Assembly: GCA_026419785.1 (NCBI GenBank)
Contig: JAODTK010005882.1
Coordinates: 62,001-126,000, forward strand
Reading direction: 5' to 3'
Length of the DNA stretch: 64,000 nt
DNA from: Sclerodactyla briareus
Lineage: Eukaryota; Echinodermata; Holothuroidea; Dendrochirotida; Sclerodactylidae
The translations under genes were made by a program, and so were the position numbers. The notes beneath the pieces were generated by a model. That model had not been told where the DNA came from, did no database searches, and was given only the letters and a program-made list of their open reading frames with translations. Shown in pieces: positions 1 through 11,760 of this stretch; position 1 is the stretch's first letter, and each line of letters starts with the position of its first letter.

Positions 1-3000
1 CTATCGCTGGCCCAGATTTTTTGCCCGAATTTCACAACTTGTGCTTGACACTACTGTTCACCAGTGCGCGCAATTTTTCTGGGTTTCCCGGACACAAAAA
101 CAGGATTTCACCAGAAAATCTGGGAATCTGGGACATCTTCAGCTCTACTGTCCCAATCATGATATGACGTCAATAAGCAGTTACCTGGCGGAAACCGCGT
201 TTGAAAATCGAAGTGGTCTGATAGCCTAAGCTTAAGCTACTGTAGTTCCAATCGCGCGTGGTCGAGGGAGGAGAAAATGGCGGAGCTTAAAGGGTTCAGT
301 AATAAGAAAAAAGAGGTTGACTGTAGTTGTCAAGGTCAATGAGAATGTGTTGTATAATTTCAGTATTTAAACTCCAAATCTGAAGAGTCAGGCGGGGGGC
401 AATGTATGTGAAATCCACTCAGAGTTACGAAGAGGACGGGAAAAGCCATGGGACAGAAGCCACTATAGTACACGCGCGAAGCGCGAAATTTTTAACTTTC
501 TATCGCATTGGAAGCGAATTTGGCACAACTACTGCCTTTCTTGTGATATTTTCCGTTGTGTCTTGCCAGATCTATTCCAAACTGGTAGTCGATACTGACT
601 ACAGAATATTTTTTTCAAAAGTCACAAATCTCATTTGGGGGGCACACGGGGGGGGGCACAAGGTTTTCGAGGGGGCACGTGCCCCCTTCCGCCACTGGAC
701 TTAACATGTGCAGCAACGTCCATTGCACACGAGTAACAAAGCACAACAGGCGATAAAACAATTGCTGAGATTCCGTCCAAGGACCTTTACACTGGCGACC
801 TCCCACTACCGGTCCCGGGAAGCCTGGCCCATTTCAACCCCACCCCATGTTTTGAATGTTGACGCTAGGGTGCCTACGAGCACAAACAAATACGTACTTT
901 TTATACTACCGATGAAAATTCTTGAAAAATTCAACTTCCGGTATTTTCAACAATTTGTTAGGTGTCTTGAGTTGCTCAAGTACATTGATAAAACAACTTA
1001 CGCAACCAGCTTATCGAAAACCGGGATAAACATTCGTGCAATATATCCATGACAGCCTTTAAGCTCAAAAATCGACATGTGTGCTGGACACAATTACCTG
1101 AAATCGGTAGGGGTCAATAAAAACTGGGGGTGCTGCAGCAACACCCCAGCACCCCCCCCCCCCCTCAAAGGGATTTTGGGTGATCATAAGCGAGGGGTGG
1201 GTCTGGTCAGGATGCCGCACACATTCCCTGAAATGAGAAATTCGGGGGGGGGGGGGAATGACAAAAATCCGTGACAAATTGGGCAGCGAAAAGCAAAGTG
1301 GAGAAAAAAAAATGCCGAATCTTCGAATCGCCCCCCCTCTGACGCCAAGTTATGATAATGCCCGAAAAAAATTATGCGAAAATTTTCCACGCGCTTTGCG
1401 CGCGGTACCGTCTTTTCGGGTGACCCATTCAAAGTTTGGGCAAATTATGTCGGCCCCTAAATTTGAATGGTCTCGTATGCCTACGGTGGCATCCGCTTTA
1501 GGTAAGAATGCCCAACTCACGAAGAAGAGCCTATACTCACTGCCTATGGAGGTAGTACAACTTGCAAGAAAAATCACAAGATCCTGAGTACAAGTCGCAT
1601 CTAAGGGCGTTAAAATACGAAATTATTTCTGGAACTAAGTGAGTGTTTACTGGCCTAGGAATGTCGAATTGCAAAAAATTGCATCTAGGTCACCGCAACT
1701 TATGCAAGAATTCTGACTTAGACCCCTCCCCCAAATCCGTCATCGAACTCCCCCCCCCCCACTCAAAATTACGTTCCTACGCTACTGTGAGACTTGATTG
1801 TAAGACTCGATTGTAAGCACTTTGATTTGTATACTTTATTCCAGGGATTCCCTTTTTTCCTCTTTCTTCATGTATAGGCCTACAGTTTTGTTCACAAGCT
1901 CGATGAACAATTTTTTCTTCTCTAATAATATGTCTATACTGTTACTGTATCGTTTGTATGGACGAACCCCCCCCCCTCCCCCACCCCACATTGAGAATTG
2001 GGTGTGTTTGGTTTTTCACGTATGAAAAGAATAATCACAAATCCCCTTCCAGTACGAGTCAGGTTGGGCATGTGAACTCGAAGAGGGTCAATTTTGTCAT
2101 ATTCATCATCGGTATTCCGAAAAAAGCTCGTGCTACGCGCGAGAAGGTGTCTGTTTCTGTCCGCGGTGTCCTAAAGTTAATGAACAAAAGATGGAACTGT
2201 CCAAAATTTCGGTATACCAATATAATCCAAGACGCGCAGATTCCAACTTTAGGCAGGAGTTGTATAAGTTTGTATATAATACAGTGCACTGAGTGCAGTT
2301 GGCGTTGGCCCGGTTTGTTTTAACCGTTACCGTCAAGCCGTCAGACCGTCACTCCCCAGGTTTAGTTCGAAATCAGGAATGGATTAGGTGGAGAGTATCT
2401 GTTACAGGGGAATGACAGACTGAAATTCAAGCGAAATATCGACTAACGAATGAGCGGTAACGGACGAGTGCAAATCACCACACCCCCCCCCCCAAGGGAA
2501 AAGACTTGGAATCGCCGACATTTGTTCCCGAATACCCGGATTTTACCACATGCAGCCTGAATTTTCTGCAGTCGATCCGGGGAAATGGGCTGGTCCTACT
2601 ACGCCATACAAAATGAACATTGCTCCTGCGCAACTAACTTCAACAGTTGTAGAAAGCTAAGAGGGAAATGTTCATCCCTATTTTCTGCCATTTAGTACTG
2701 GGGAAAGAAGCAAAGACTTGAAGGCTCGAAGGTGAAAGACACTACCGGTACAGACGTAGCGGATCTCACAGCATACTTTTAGCCTAAACAAGCGATATCG
2801 CCAAATTTTACCGAGGAAGTGGATCGTGATATGCCGTAGCCCCCGAAAACCCCCACCCCCAGCATGGTCTTCCTTCTGCGCGGTTCCTGGTTCGGTGTAC
2901 TGTGCCATAGTGCACCAGATTGCATTTACGACCTTAAAATGCCAAAATTCCCGGAGCTACAAGCCTAAAACCATGCAGGTGAAACGCAGAATAATTCCCG

Positions 3001-3770
3001 AAGCAGACTGGATGTTCAGGCGGGCTATATTGCACCAAATTGATCGACGGCTGCCCGGAAATGCAAAAATTACTAGATATTATGAGATAATATGAGAGCA
3101 AGCAGGGATATGAAGCGAAAGTGGAAGGATTAACCACACATATTTACTGGGTGCATAATTCTTCCCTCAATGTGCATGGTAAAGCGTTACGCGCACCGCG
3201 CGCATTAGTATTTAGTAGTAGTGTCGTCGTTAGTAGGCCTACTGAACACTGAATTCCAGGGAAATCTATTCAGGCAACTTTTCGAGATTGGGGCAATTTC
3301 AATCTTCTGACATGCCTTCATCTTAATGTCGAAAAACTGTAGCTATGCCGACTGCATCCTCTACTTATAATAGGTCAGGAAAGTGCAATTTCCTGCCATG
3401 ACTGGGAGGCATAATTGCTGTAAATTTTCGACTACGATACGCGCCACCTATGGTGGCGCTCCGCTTGGATAGTGACCTGGCGTCCCCTACCAGACAGTTA
3501 GACCCCCCCCCCTCTCTCAATGCCCCCATACTGAAAAATATTGGCTACGCAACTGCATGGACATTTCGGGGGGGGGGACCAATAGGAGGAGCCGAAAAGT
3601 TGGGCCAGCTGCAATTATCTTGATTTCACGCAAAAGTCAACGGAACCGAACCGACGCAGGCGAGTGTGTGTGGGACAGCGAGTGTGTGGGGCCAAACGTA
3701 AATAATAAAGGCATATAAACCCAATGGTGTGATAATTCCAGTGAATTTCCCTCCCAGTACTAAAAGTCAA
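1..3770. other. No gene recognised; poly-C/poly-G and GCGC palindromes
   Basis: Only short frames. Contains many C or G runs of 8-12 (for example about 641-656, 1,152-1,164, 1,245-1,257, 1,751-1,760, 1,967-1,976, 2,482-2,493, 3,505-3,513) and small palindromes such as CGCGCGAAGCGCG (472-485), CGCGCTTTGCGCGCG (1,390-1,404) and GCGCACCGCGCGC (3,191-3,203). Texture of old DNA-transposon or repeat debris; no family named. Confidence 0.6.
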
Positions 3771-4420
3771 CTAGACAGGTGGCGACTGGTAAACCGCCGA
3801 TGTGTATATATCCCCGCAGAAATTACCTCCGTGGATGTCGTTTAGAGAAAGCACATCAACCATGTCCACTTGACCTACCTTTTCAGGACCAACTGTATCC
3901 GCATTCTCCAAGTTTCGTTCCAGTACGACGCGAGCGAAGTAAGAAAAAAATAGCATCATAATTATTCAAATTGACCTCATGTGGACCTGAAATGATATGA
4001 ATTTGTTGTTCAGGCCTAACAACAGGCCACATTACCAGTTCATCTCAAATCAGACAAAGTTGGGAATTAATTAAATAACCGCAAAAGTCGCGACGAAAAA
4101 CACAAAATTACCTCTGTCTCTAGTGACCTGAAAGACCATCATTTTTTCGGGAACAATTTTGTCCCCATTACAAGTTTCGTGCTAATCGGGACTAACTGTA
4201 TTTTCTAGTAAACCTCCAAAATAGAGGGCAGCGGACATGCAGTAATGCCCACTTCGAACTCAATCCGATAATTTATTGGGTGGGCATGCGTACCGAGTTT
4301 CAGATCAATCGGATAAAGCGTTTATTGCGCTAACGCCAAAAGTTTCCCGAAACCATATTATCCCCGAACACTTACCATGTTGCGGGGATATGAAGTTGCA
4401 ACTTGTTGGACGTTCAGTTG
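3770..4420. repeat. Family D dispersed repeat
   Basis: Holds 'gtgtatatatccccgcag', 'ccaactgtatccgcattc', 'caagtttcgtt' and the tail block 'aatagagggcagc ... cagatcaatcggataaagcg ... ttgcggggatatgaa'. The same blocks recur at 10.6, 23.5 and 34.4 kb. The tail can pair CCCCG with CGGGG around the 'aacacttaccatgtt' segment. Confidence 0.7.
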
Positions 4421-6010
4421 TTAATTATTCAGCAAATACATCGTTGAGCGGTTGCGAGAGAACAGCTTTGACTGTTGAAGAGCAAGCTTACTTGGCATGT
4501 TATTTTTCACTGCCGAATAATTGTTCCTTACGCTGGCACTGAGAGGGGCTAGGTGGCGGACTGCTTGCAATTTTTCGGGGTCCGAAATTCGGGTAGAAAG
4601 TTTTTTGATAGAAAACCGGCCAAAATGTCGGCGAACAAGAAGCGGAAACTCAATGTGCCTCTCTTATATTCGTGTTCCCGCTTTATGTTCGTTTTTGTTG
4701 AAATGCGTACAGTCGGTACAGTAAAAAAAACGTCTTATATCTTAGCATTCTTCTTATTTCTGACAACGCTCCTTTCCAAACTGAGTGATAGGCCGAATTA
4801 CTGATCCTGAAATGTTTATCCCATCGTGGCCTGTAAACATCATTATCCTGGGTGTTCTTTTATCACTCGAATTTCCTTTGAATGTTCAATCGCTATTAAT
4901 CATGAGGGTATTTTTTCCGATTCGATGCATGGTAACCCTTTAACGAAAATTGTTTCGCACCGCGCTAAGCTATGGTGGCACGGAGCCGAAATCCCGCTGG
5001 TAAGCTCATCGCTATTTAAAAGAGGTTCCGTCAAATGCAACGCGGGTTAGTCAGCAGAACCAAGGTAGTCGGCAAAATAGGGGGGGACACATTCGTAAGT
5101 CATAGTATTACCAACCCACCGTATGTAATTGCTAGAAAAACAAGGGTCAGGGAAGATGGCTTAGCTGGAATGGGTTGGACCATCGCACTATATCTGGCGA
5201 TGGTCCTACATAATTCAAGAGTCTGTCCAAGGTCGTTGTCCTCCTCTAAAACTATCCACCTCTCAAAATAACTTAGACAAAAGTCATATGTTTCAGTGGT
5301 TAGCGCCTACTAAATGCCTATTTCGAGGTTACCCTTATTTCAGCCCACCATCTGTGCAAAAATCGGAATCGATTTGGATTCCCAGTGACCAGGTGGTTTA
5401 ACACCGAGTGAACGCCCTTCTTTCCAGTTAATTAACTCATCTGAAGAGCCGTTGTAACTTGCGCAATTGTTCAGCGGGGTGCACTCGTTTTCCATAATGA
5501 ATTGCTTTATTCCGCCAAAAAAAAAAAAATACAGGGAAACGAAATACAATCCATGTGTCTGGCATTCAAAAGAGTCCAGTCAGACCTATTTGAAGAGTGT
5601 TCCAAATATAGCTATATGGTTAGATGGTTGCGGTATAGAGAAGGGTGGGCCAACTTAACACCGTGGGAAAATATCGACCGCAAAGATTCACTAATTGTTA
5701 GTCATGTCCGATGTTGCACCAAGTCAACAACACGGCTCAAAGGGCAAACAAGGAAACCAGTTCATAGTAGCAAAATAAAACATAAAGATCTGGTAAGGGT
5801 CCGAGGCGTAATTTATTCATTCAATGGCAGAAGGGCCATTTTCGTCCCGCAAAATTTCACCGACATCGAGCGTGCGTTTAAAATTAAAGGACTAATATTA
5901 TTGTGGTTTTGATGCACATCAAACAGCCACGAACAATCGAGCAATAGTAACTGGTCGAGTAGACACCTTCTCTATCAGGTTCATAGGCCAAACAGGAGCA
6001 AATCGAAGCC
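4420..6010. other. No gene recognised
   Basis: A plus-strand frame of 136 codons at 5,502-5,912 (basic, RKPVHSSKIKHKDLVRVRG inside) directly precedes the LINE relic and might be its decayed upstream part. I do not recognise it. Confidence 0.4.
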
Positions 6011-6011
6011 A

Positions 6012-6262
6012 TTATTCTCGGTTTTGAGGTTTTCGACGCGGTCTCATGAATTATTGAAATCTTGACTGTATACTTTGAGTGTTTCACATCAGGTCCTCTA
6101 TTGGGTGAATGCGAAGTTGTTGATGTGGCTTGGTCTGCCCACTCCAAAGTCACTTCTGGTGTTCCTCGGGGATCAGTTTTGGGACCATTCTCTTTATTCT
6201 ATGCTGTTCATTCTGGTGACCGCCTGTTTGCTGATGGTTGTTTGTGTCGTCCGGATCATTGA
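6012..6262 (+). pseudogene. Non-LTR retrotransposon reverse transcriptase relic, motifs A to C
   Basis: Reads FDAV (motif A region, near 6,030), then KVTSGVPRGSVLGP (motif B region) and LFADGCLCR (motif C; the usual FADD has become FADG). The order and wording are those of the palm domain of CR1/L2/Jockey-type LINE polymerases. A stop sits between motifs A and B, and parts are frameshifted, so it is dead. Clade assignment is inference. Confidence 0.85.
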
Positions 6263-6404
6263 TAATGTCAGTGATTGCCATCGACTTCAGAATGATATTG
6301 ATATACTGAGCAGTGGGACCGGAAAATGGGGTATGGGATCCCAGCTGTAAAATGCAAAATTTGACTACTACTGAAGAAGTCTATACATAGAAATTATAGT
6401 TCAC

Positions 6405-6666
6405 TTGCTGAAAGTAAATTGTATTAAGTACCTGGATATTTATATCACGTCAGATCTCAACTGGGAAACGCCTGTTCAAAATGTGTGTAAACAAAGTAAC
6501 AGAATCCTGGTGGGAGTTCTTCAGAGGAATTTACCTCATGTTCAAAAGATGCGAGCTTGGCTGCCTATGGAGGGGGGGGCCCTTCCTCCTGCCAATGTTG
6601 GCATATGCTGGTTATATCTGTGATCCCCACAAAACTCCTTACAGCAGGACCTTGAAAACAAGGTGA
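6405..6666 (+). pseudogene. LINE reverse transcriptase relic, thumb region
   Basis: Continues the same element after about 150 bp. VNCIKYLDIYITSDLNWETP and VQNVCKQSNRILVGVLQRNL correspond to the KYLGIxIxxDLxWxxHV..xxKANRxLG..RRNL block that follows the catalytic core in CR1-like elements. A poly-G run at about 6,573 and frame changes end the similarity. Confidence 0.8.
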
Positions 6667-6689
6667 TGCCCCCCCCCCTTGTGGTCTTG

Positions 6690-7760
6690 CCTGGTTGCGC
6701 GATCAGAGTTTTTTATTCTATCAGTCACCATGCAAACAATTTCAAAGCATTCCATGTGTGGCTTAGATTTTGGTATAGCATCTAACAGAAACAGCTTACT
6801 AATCAGTGACCAATTTCAAAGTCATAAGGACTGATTATTGACCATGTCTACCAAAGGGGGAATATGAGTTTTATGGACAATGGGGACGTAACTAAAAATT
6901 TGCCTAAATTAACAAATTAGACACAATAGTTGACTTCCAGTGACCCATCTTCTAATTTGAAATAATTCAGGAGCAACAGTGGACGGCACTTGATATGTTG
7001 CATGGGAATCCAACAAACTTGGGAATATGCACGAACTGAAGCAAATTAAGACTCGAATAACCCCAGGTGACTCAAATCTGTGCTAAACTTATTTGGGATT
7101 AGAGGTAAAGAAGGTAAACAATACCAATCATGATACATGAATGAACAACGTTGGAATTGGCATAAATATGCAAATTAGACACATGATGACCTCCAGTGAC
7201 TTAAATCTATGTTAAAAATGTTGGGGGCTAAACCACCATACCAACCAGGTTTCATGAAAATCTGGTGAACATTGGAATTAGCCTAAATCATGAAAATTAG
7301 ACTGGTTGAATGACCTTCAGTGACCCTGAATCCATGTTAAAAAGTTCGGAACTAAAGGTAAACTATACCCACCAAGTTTCATGAAAGTCCAACCAACTTC
7401 AAGATTCTGTGAAAATTCTGCAAATTAGACACATTGAATGACCTCCCGTGACCCCATATCATTTTAAAAAAGTTTCGGGACTGAACCATATTCACCTAGT
7501 TTTGTAAGAATCTGACATAATCCATGAGAATTACTAAATTAGACGACCTAATTAGCATATTTTTTTTGCGGAAACTCGAATCATTTCATCACCTTATCAT
7601 CCTAGTAACCATGGTCCTCGAACAATCATCACCATATCACGCAACGATTCCTCTGTAATCTTGCTAACGCGCCTAAGCAATAAATTACATAGAATTGCCC
7701 AATTACCCTACCTAATTAGTTACTTTTGTGCCAAAAAATCTATTCAGATTGTGTTCCTTA
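6690..7760. repeat. Family B repeat, copy 1 (inserted in LINE relic)
   Basis: Contains reiterated blocks built on 'gcaaattagacac ... tgacctccagtgacc ... catgaaaatc', one block about every 110-130 bp. The 5' part carries 'cttactaatcagtgaccaatttcaaa' and the 3' end 'ctgtaatcttgctaacg'. The same start, blocks and end recur at 32.4, 41.7 and 55.8 kb. No coding potential seen. Confidence 0.75.
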
Positions 7761-7763
7761 AAA

Positions 7764-7860
7764 ACAATCAGAGATGTGCAGCACGTTATATTGCTCCAGA
7801 TTATTCTAGAGACTGGATCTGTTTTAAATATTTTGAGAAACCTTGGCCGTTGTCTTTGGC
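7764..7860 (+). pseudogene. LINE C-terminal fragment (QR.AARYI..DYSRD)
   Basis: NQRCAARYIAPDYSRDWIC resembles the VQRRAARFVxxDYSRxSSV block near the C-terminus of CR1-like polymerases. It lies about 1.1 kb downstream of the thumb region, with a family B repeat in between, so the element was probably split by that insertion. Confidence 0.7.
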
Positions 7861-8029
7861 GGTGGAGGGGGGGGGGGGATTAGGAGGGGTCATTCCAGCT
7901 GCTCCCGTGAAGCGTTTCCTAAATGATGATAAATCAAAATTAGCAGTCTCCAAGACTGTAATCTCACCGCCTCACCTACCTGGTACAATGGGCATCCCAA
8001 CTCATACATCCCACCTAAGCTAAATAGAG

Positions 8030-8330
8030 CAAGAGCTAAAAAACATGACCTCTCTGTAAGAAAGCTGCCTACCAATTACAGCCTGATTGGTCCAGGCATT
8101 CTGGACTTTTCATGTTAACAAGGTTTTCAGACTTCTCTTGACCTCAGATGACCTTTGACCTCACCCCAAAACAATGGGATCATGTCCTGATTATGGGGAA
8201 CCCATAAACCAGGTATGAGCGGCATCCATCCATGTTGGTTCGAGTTACCATGTTAACAAAAAGAGGTGTCACATACACACATGTACACTGTCATTACTGC
8301 ACAGATTCCTCTGACTTTGTCAAGGAATAA
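8030..8330 (+). repeat. Family A repeat, single unit
   Basis: One unit with 'attctggacttttcatgtta', 'acctcagatgacctttgacc' and 'catccatccatg', a short CA tract, then the end hairpin GATTCCTCTGAC / GTCAAGGAAT at about 8,304-8,328. It follows directly on the LINE fragment. Confidence 0.75.
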
Positions 8331-9640
8331 AAAAAGAGGAGCGCACAGATGGCAGTATAAGGCTACCATACCACAGCTGTGGCAATAGCTACACCTATTC
8401 TAGCTGCAACACAACCACCATCCTTGAATATAGACCCACGGAATGCTAAACAGATATGAGAGGTGAAACAACAACAGCACTTGTTACATAATATTTACAG
8501 TTTATTCCTGATGACAACAGAGCCATTGATGAATAGTTTTATTTACAATGATGGACTTATGAAAATTAGAAAACAAAGGAATGCAGAAAAACATAACACA
8601 ACCCCCACCCCCACAGAAGAAATGACTGACAATACACAAATACATGACAAAGAAACAAAACGAAAATGTGAGATTTGTTTAGTCGTTACTTGTGATACTC
8701 TATCGTAGGTCACATTGATCAGAACTACAAAAAAAAAGATTCCAGTTGTTCTACATACTGATTATTAGGGTCATCACAATAAGGAAGGGAGGCAATACTT
8801 TGTGTGAGTAGAAAAAAAGAAAAGTCAACAGGAAAATGAACAGTAACACATTTTGATGAGACATAGGGCTCTGCCATTCCTGATGCTTCCTGCAGTGATG
8901 TATTTAGGGGGTGGAGGAAAGGGCATTGAGTCATAGCCCACCCCCTCGTCGCCGATGCAATTGTACATGGCGACATCAAAGTTTCAGTGCATGAAATAAA
9001 TATCAGCGACAAGGAATGGCCATGCCTGCAATCTGCATGGGTCATCTCGCCAAAAATTTGCATGGACCCTCGGCAGCACCTTGCCATGCGGTGCCCCTCA
9101 TGGTATTGTCTAAATTTATCAACATTCAACACTGTCAGTACAGGTAAAAGTGAAGTCATTCGAGAGATTGCCACTTGAGGAGGGCGCTGTCACCCTCAAG
9201 ATTTGCTCCCAACGCAACAGCTAATCAGTCATTCAAAGAACATAAACCATCCTATGAGGTCAGTGGGTGCCTCATACAATACATGGATACTACAGAATTA
9301 ATTGACTATGGCCATCCCAATTCCCTATCAGATGTAAAGTGCTGGGGAATCTCATCAAATGTGAAAACTCTTCAGGTGCTGGATGCTGCACATCATGAGG
9401 GTGTCTGCATACAGTCATGTATACAATAAAATCAAACACCGTGGACGAAACAAGAGTTTTCACAACAATGATGAGACAAAAATTGAAATGGTCAAAGTTT
9501 GGGATGCTTCATCGAGCCTTGCATTGTAGTACGCATACAGGTGGACATAATCAGTTGGGATCCTTCCAGTGTTGAATAGTCAGAAAGTCATTTGAGCCAT
9601 TCGTAATTCAAGTTCTACTACTGTTCTCAAGGACCTCTGC
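8330..9640. other. No gene recognised
   Basis: Holds a 149-codon minus-strand frame (8,725-9,174) and an 81-codon plus-strand frame (8,463-8,708). Neither shows a known motif, signal peptide or membrane pattern. It lies downstream of SMARCC. Confidence 0.4.
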
Positions 9641-10415
9641 AGAGTCAGTTCAGCGTCCTAAGATGTGTGCATTTTTGCAGTGCTCCTACGATATGTCCAT
9701 TTTCACGGTACTTGCAGCATTAGTTCAGGGCTCCCAAGATATGTCTATTCTCAGTACTCTGTGATGTTGGTTCAGTGCTTCTAAGATGTGTCCATTTTCT
9801 CAGTACTATGTGGCATTGTTTCAGGGCTCCTGAGATATGTTTATTTCTGAGTATTCTGTGACGTTGGTTTGGTGCTTCTAAGATATGTCCATTTTCTCAG
9901 TACTATGTGGCATTGTTCCAGGGCTTCTGAGGTATGTCTATTTCTCAGTACTCTGTGATGTTGGTTCAGTGCTTCTAAGATGTGTCCATTTTCTCAGTTT
10001 TTTGTGGTGTTGGTTCAGTGCTCTTAAGATATGTCTATTTCCCAGTACTATGTGGCATTGTTCCAGGGCTTCTGAGGTATGTCTATTTCTCAGTACTCTG
10101 TGACGTTGGTTTGGTGCTTCTAAGATATGTCCATTTTCTCAGTACTCTGTGACATTGGTTCGGTGCTTCTAAGATGTGTCCATTTTCTCAGTACTCTGTG
10201 ACATTGGTTCGGTGCTTCTAAGATGTGTCCATCTTCTCAGTACTCTGTGACATTGGTTCGGTGCTTCTAGGATGTGTCCATTTTCTCAATACTCTGTAGT
10301 GTTGGTTCAGTGCTTCCAAGATGTGTCTATTTCTCAGTACTCTGTGACATTGGTTCGGTGCTTCTAAGATGTGTCCATTTTCTCAGTACTCTGTGGCGTT
10401 GGTTCACCCTCTTTT
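9640..10415. repeat. 49-bp minisatellite, about 15 copies
   Basis: The unit runs from 'ctcagtactctgtgacattg' through 'gttcggtgcttctaagatgt' to 'gtccatttt'. Landmarks fall every 48-51 bp. It is best conserved in the last six copies. Reading frames inside it are by-products of the repeat. Confidence 0.9.
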
Positions 10416-10589
10416 CTTCGGGGGGACTGACGCCGTCTTCTTTCTTCTCAGGCTCTGCGGAGGTAAATATCAGCAATTAGTTCTCAAGATCAATCGGACA
10501 CAGGTTTTGGTTAACCAATGATCTCAGATGACAAACGTCAGCAAGTCAAGCATTTTCAGTGGTGATTGGTTTGTTTGTGTACTTTTAGT

Positions 10590-10935
10590 ACAGGAGAACC
10601 TCTTTGAGAACGAATTCCATTCAATTAGCTGAAGAGAAAAAAAACACATATTTAACCTCTGGTGACCTTGAAATCACTGTCATGTCCCCACCCAGTCCGA
10701 CACTAACTCAAAATAGAGGGCAGCAAAATGCCAGTAAATGCCCCTTTCAAATCATACAAGATTTTACTCGGGTGGGCATGTATTCCAAGTTTCAGATGAA
10801 TCGGATGGAACATCAAGAGTTATTGCGTGACGCCTAAACTTTCTGGTGGCGATGGAGACAGCGGTGACGGCAGACACAGCCCCCAAAACCATAATATCCC
10901 TGAACACATACAGGGTTGCAGGGATAATTATAAAA
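10590..10935. repeat. Family D repeat, short copy
   Basis: Carries 'acctctggtgaccttgaaat', the 'aaatagagggcagc' block and the tail 'ataatatccctgaacacata' ... 'gttgcagggataat'. Confidence 0.65.
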
Positions 10936-11339
10936 ATTCATTACCTTGGAGGTAAAAAATCAACAAAGTGAGCACTTATCACCAATAGTGAGAGGTGGGC
11001 ACACTGTCTCAGGCATTAATCTGGCTCAATCAAGGTAGGGCATGCCGATGGCATAGTTAACAGTCTGTTTTGTGATCTGGTTGTTTCTGTTGAGGTGGTA
11101 TATAGTAATTCAACATCCTCATGTTCAGAGGTCAAAGTGGAGACTTGTTGAATAAACGATGAGAACCCGAGATCTAAAGCATCATGAGAGGTGTTATAAA
11201 TGGCCAGACCCAGTGACCAGTCCCACTTTCAAATTCACTGGGAGTCAATAATGAACCATGTTCTACCAAAGAACTAAGTGTTGTGATTGAATGAAACTGT
11301 GACACAAAATGAAAAAAAAAAAAAAAAAAAAAACTGCAG

Positions 11340-11760
11340 CAATTATGCAAATACAGCAACATCATCATTCAACATCCAGTGACTGCTTCTTCAGCTATAA
11401 ATATCTTAGAACCAAAAATGGACCACATCCAGTTCAGTTTCATTGGAATGCAAACCAATTAACAAATTTTGTGGAAGTAGGCAAAATAGAAAAATTTAAG
11501 ACCTCCAATGTCTTGACAATGAGAACAGTTCAAATTATCAGACATGAAGTCGGACCACATCCCACCAAATTTCTTTGAAATCTGACAAAATGAAAATTTG
11601 CAAAAAATCATGACAAAAAAAGGCAATTACAATTTTGTTCGAATGGTCTCAGGACTAAAGGTGCACCACATCCAAGGAAGTTTGAATATTCAACAGACCT
11701 TCAATTTTTGCCCCAAATCGGCAAATAGAATTACTCAATTAGCATATTTGGGATGGGAAA
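11340..11760. repeat. Family B repeat fragment
   Basis: Shares 'aactggaccacatcca', 'acctccaatgt' and 'aattactcaattagcatat' blocks with the other family B copies. It starts after a 22-base A run at 11,312-11,333. Degenerate and without clean ends. Confidence 0.5.

Noticed and set aside
9885..10480. Hydrophobic-looking repeated peptides (SVLCDVGSVLLRCVHF)
   Set aside because: Product of the 49-bp minisatellite; not a membrane protein.
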